This document shows, piece after piece, positions 14,249 through 15,750 of a stretch of DNA of 15,750 nt. Source of the DNA: an uncultured Clostridia bacterium (GTDB lineage Bacteria > Bacillota > Clostridia > Christensenellales > Borkfalkiaceae); contig CAMAJQ010000002.1 of NCBI GenBank assembly GCA_945835865.1, positions 1-15,750 on the forward strand, in the 5' to 3' direction. The notes beneath the pieces were generated by a model. That model had not been told where the DNA came from. It worked only from the letters and a program-made list of their open reading frames with translations, and ran no database searches. The position numbers and the translations under genes are program-made. Within the stretch, counting starts at the first letter, position 1. The number at the start of each line of letters is the position of its first letter.

Positions 14249-15750
14249 TCAGAAGAGTTCCATCTCGTCGATATAACCCGTTCCTTCGCCGAGAGAGATC
14301 TCCAACCGGCTGAGGCGGTCGGGGTATCTGTAATCCGACTGCGCCGTCCCGTCCGCCGTCACTTCGCGGAGAAGGAAGACGTAACGGGTATAACCGTTGC
14401 CCGCCGACTCCTCGGTCTCTTTCGTCAGGACGATCCTCCGATCGCCGACGACGACGGTCACTTCGCCGACCGCCGTCTCCCCCTTGACGCAGAAGGCGAA
14501 ACGGGTGAAACGGTTGAACTGATGGACGTCGTAAGGATAATCGAGAGGAATGCTCAAAGCCGCGCCGCTCTCTGCCTCGACCCGCAGACAGTTGCCCCGC
14601 AGAGCGTCGTCCCGGTCGGAAGAGAAAACCGCGTTTTCCGCCGTGAACAGGGGAACGTAACCCGCCTTATAGACGGGCTGGCCGTTCTCGATGACGACGG
14701 GCAGAAAGCGCCACGCCGTCAGGACGTCGCAGGAGAGATAATCGTGCTGGCAGTAGTTTCTGGAATCGGTCAGCACTCCGTTCGTATACGCAAAGGGCAG
14801 CGCGGCGCAATTCTCGGAATTGACGAGGTTTGAGCGCATATTCAGACTGCTGTAAGCGTAGGTGCACCAGAGGGGTTCTCCGACGCGGCGGCTGGTGAGT
14901 TCCACCGTATCCGGCGCCGTGATCTCCGCTTCCGCCGCGATCATGTTGCCGTCCGCTCCGGCGACGGCAAACCCCGTGACCGGCAAGCCGTCCTTACTCC
15001 GCAAGCCTTCGCCGACGGAAGAAAATTTCACGATCAGTTTGTTCCCGGACGGGGTGACCGAGACCATTTCCGGACTCCCGAGCCCGTCCGCAGCGCCGCC
15101 TTTGACGGCGACGTTGAAATACGATTTTCCCATTCTCTCCCCCACTTCCTTTTTGTAGCGGGTGTGGATGGTCGCGCCGTCTCCGAGTTCGTATTCGAGA
15201 CGACAATCGTAAATCGCCACGGCGCTCCTCGTGCTCTTCGTCGCCGCGTTTTCCGAGAAAACGGTGTTGAAAGCGACGATCGCCGTCGTCGTGTTTTCAT
15301 ACGCGCCCGTGTTGAAGGGAGCGATCTGACTCATGACGAAGGGCATTCCTTCTTCCCCGAAGCGGAATTCTTCCCCCCAGGAAGTGATCAGTTTTTCGAG
15401 AGCGGCGCGGTACATATCCGCATTGCCTGCGTCCGTTTCCCCCTGATACCAGAGCGTTCCGCCGATGTTGTAGTTGACGACGGGCGCGATTTTATAATTG
15501 AACAGAGCGGTAAAATCGGTGTAATGAATGGTCGAGCCGTCCGTTTTATAGGGGAGATATCCTCCGGAGAGCACCCGTTTGAAATCGGAATCTTCCTCCG
15601 CGGCGTATCTCGGCAACCAGCAGGCGATCCCCGTTCCGCCGACGGGCAGAGAGAGCACGCCCACGGGCACGGTCTTTCCTTCCTCGCGGAAAAGCCTGAA
15701 AATCTCCGTTGCCGCCGAATAGGCGATCGCCGAAACGGCGCCGATCCCCG
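14249..15750 (-). CDS. sialate O-acetylesterase-type SGNH hydrolase, incomplete at window edge
   Basis: The visible 499 residues are the C-terminal part of a carbohydrate O-acetylesterase. The frame is open to the window edge, so the true start and the catalytic GQSN serine block lie outside. GTG 15670 is an internal valine. Family hallmarks are SAIAYSAATEIFR then PVGVLSLPVGGTGIACWLP (about 28-46), GGTLWYQGETDAGN (about 96-109) and the histidine block IHTRYKKEVGERM (194-206, His195), as in the SASA/SIAE family. These enzymes remove acetyl groups from sialic acids or from plant glycans such as xylan or pectin. After a beta-sandwich region, the last 100 or so residues look like an added binding domain ending GYIDEMELF. 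It lies 240 bases upstream of the operon's first gene on the same strand, apparently as a separate transcription unit. Confidence 0.88.
   Translation of the reverse strand, partial: GIGAVSAIAYSAATEIFRLFREEGKTVPVGVLSLPVGGTGIACWLPRYAAEEDSDFKRVLSGGYLPYKTDGSTIHYTDFTALFNYKIAPVVNYNIGGTLWYQGETDAGNADMYRAALEKLITSWGEEFRFGEEGMPFVMSQIAPFNTGAYENTTTAIVAFNTVFSENAATKSTRSAVAIYDCRLEYELGDGATIHTRYKKEVGERMGKSYFNVAVKGGAADGLGSPEMVSVTPSGNKLIVKFSSVGEGLRSKDGLPVTGFAVAGADGNMIAAEAEITAPDTVELTSRRVGEPLWCTYAYSSLNMRSNLVNSENCAALPFAYTNGVLTDSRNYCQHDYLSCDVLTAWRFLPVVIENGQPVYKAGYVPLFTAENAVFSSDRDDALRGNCLRVEAESGAALSIPLDYPYDVHQFNRFTRFAFCVKGETAVGEVTVVVGDRRIVLTKETEESAGNGYTRYVFLLREVTADGTAQSDYRYPDRLSRLEISLGEGTGYIDEMELF

Noticed and set aside
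13025..14833. Plus-strand open frame of 602 codons across the operon promoter region
   Set aside because: It covers the minus-strand promoter, the terminator-like hairpins and the ends of two minus-strand genes, with no protein-family features.

Overview
The window looks like part of a carbohydrate-utilisation locus from a Gram-positive anaerobe, most likely a gut- or rumen-type Clostridia (Bacillota). The reasons are an LplABC-type sugar importer whose binding protein is a lipoprotein, a GntR/LacI-hybrid regulator, strong GGAGG ribosome binding sites on nearly every gene, and a very large multi-domain surface protein with a C-terminal membrane tail. Base composition is moderately GC-rich and even throughout. 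I see no tRNA, rRNA, CRISPR array, insertion sequence or phage gene.

Layout from left to right. A regulator gene (45-1157) runs on the plus strand and ends at a strong intrinsic terminator (1174-1211). Everything else is on the minus strand and is therefore read from right to left. At the right edge is an incomplete sialate O-acetylesterase-type SGNH hydrolase (14249 to beyond 15750). An intergenic region follows, with a near-consensus sigma-A promoter (TTGAAA, 17 bp, TATAAT; 14085-14113). This promoter appears to drive a six-gene operon of about 12.8 kb: an uncharacterised 808-residue protein without a signal peptide (TTG start at 14008), a 1355-residue surface protein rich in carbohydrate-binding-module-like and Cna-B-like domains, two LplB/LplC-type permeases, a DUF3502-type solute-binding lipoprotein, and an 888-residue lipoprotein. 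Gaps between genes are 10 to about 76 bases. The two longest gaps among the transporter genes each hold a stem-loop without a U-tract, which suits differential expression within one transcript.

The main discovery is that the first and last genes of this operon encode collinear paralogues of one large family that I do not recognise. One copy is predicted to be cytoplasmic and the other is a surface lipoprotein. They share many motifs of conserved polar residues (SHSQLSL, WEQ, D[IV]RP, WSGNVGGGE, TET, DGKI). No familiar glycoside hydrolase or polysaccharide lyase is visible in the window, so this pair is the best candidate for the locus's own glycan-active or glycan-binding activity.

Inferred working model: the surface protein and the lipoprotein bind or process a glycan outside the cell. 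The SBP and the two permeases import oligosaccharides, powered by an ATPase encoded elsewhere. The cytoplasmic paralogue and the esterase act on the imported, possibly O-acetylated, sugar. The GntR/LacI regulator senses a breakdown product. The substrate cannot be read from the sequence.

Two gene starts given here differ from the longest open frame. The first operon gene starts at TTG 14008, because the longer frame begins upstream of the promoter. The surface protein starts at ATG 11566, because the first ATG of its longest frame overlaps the Shine-Dalgarno sequence.
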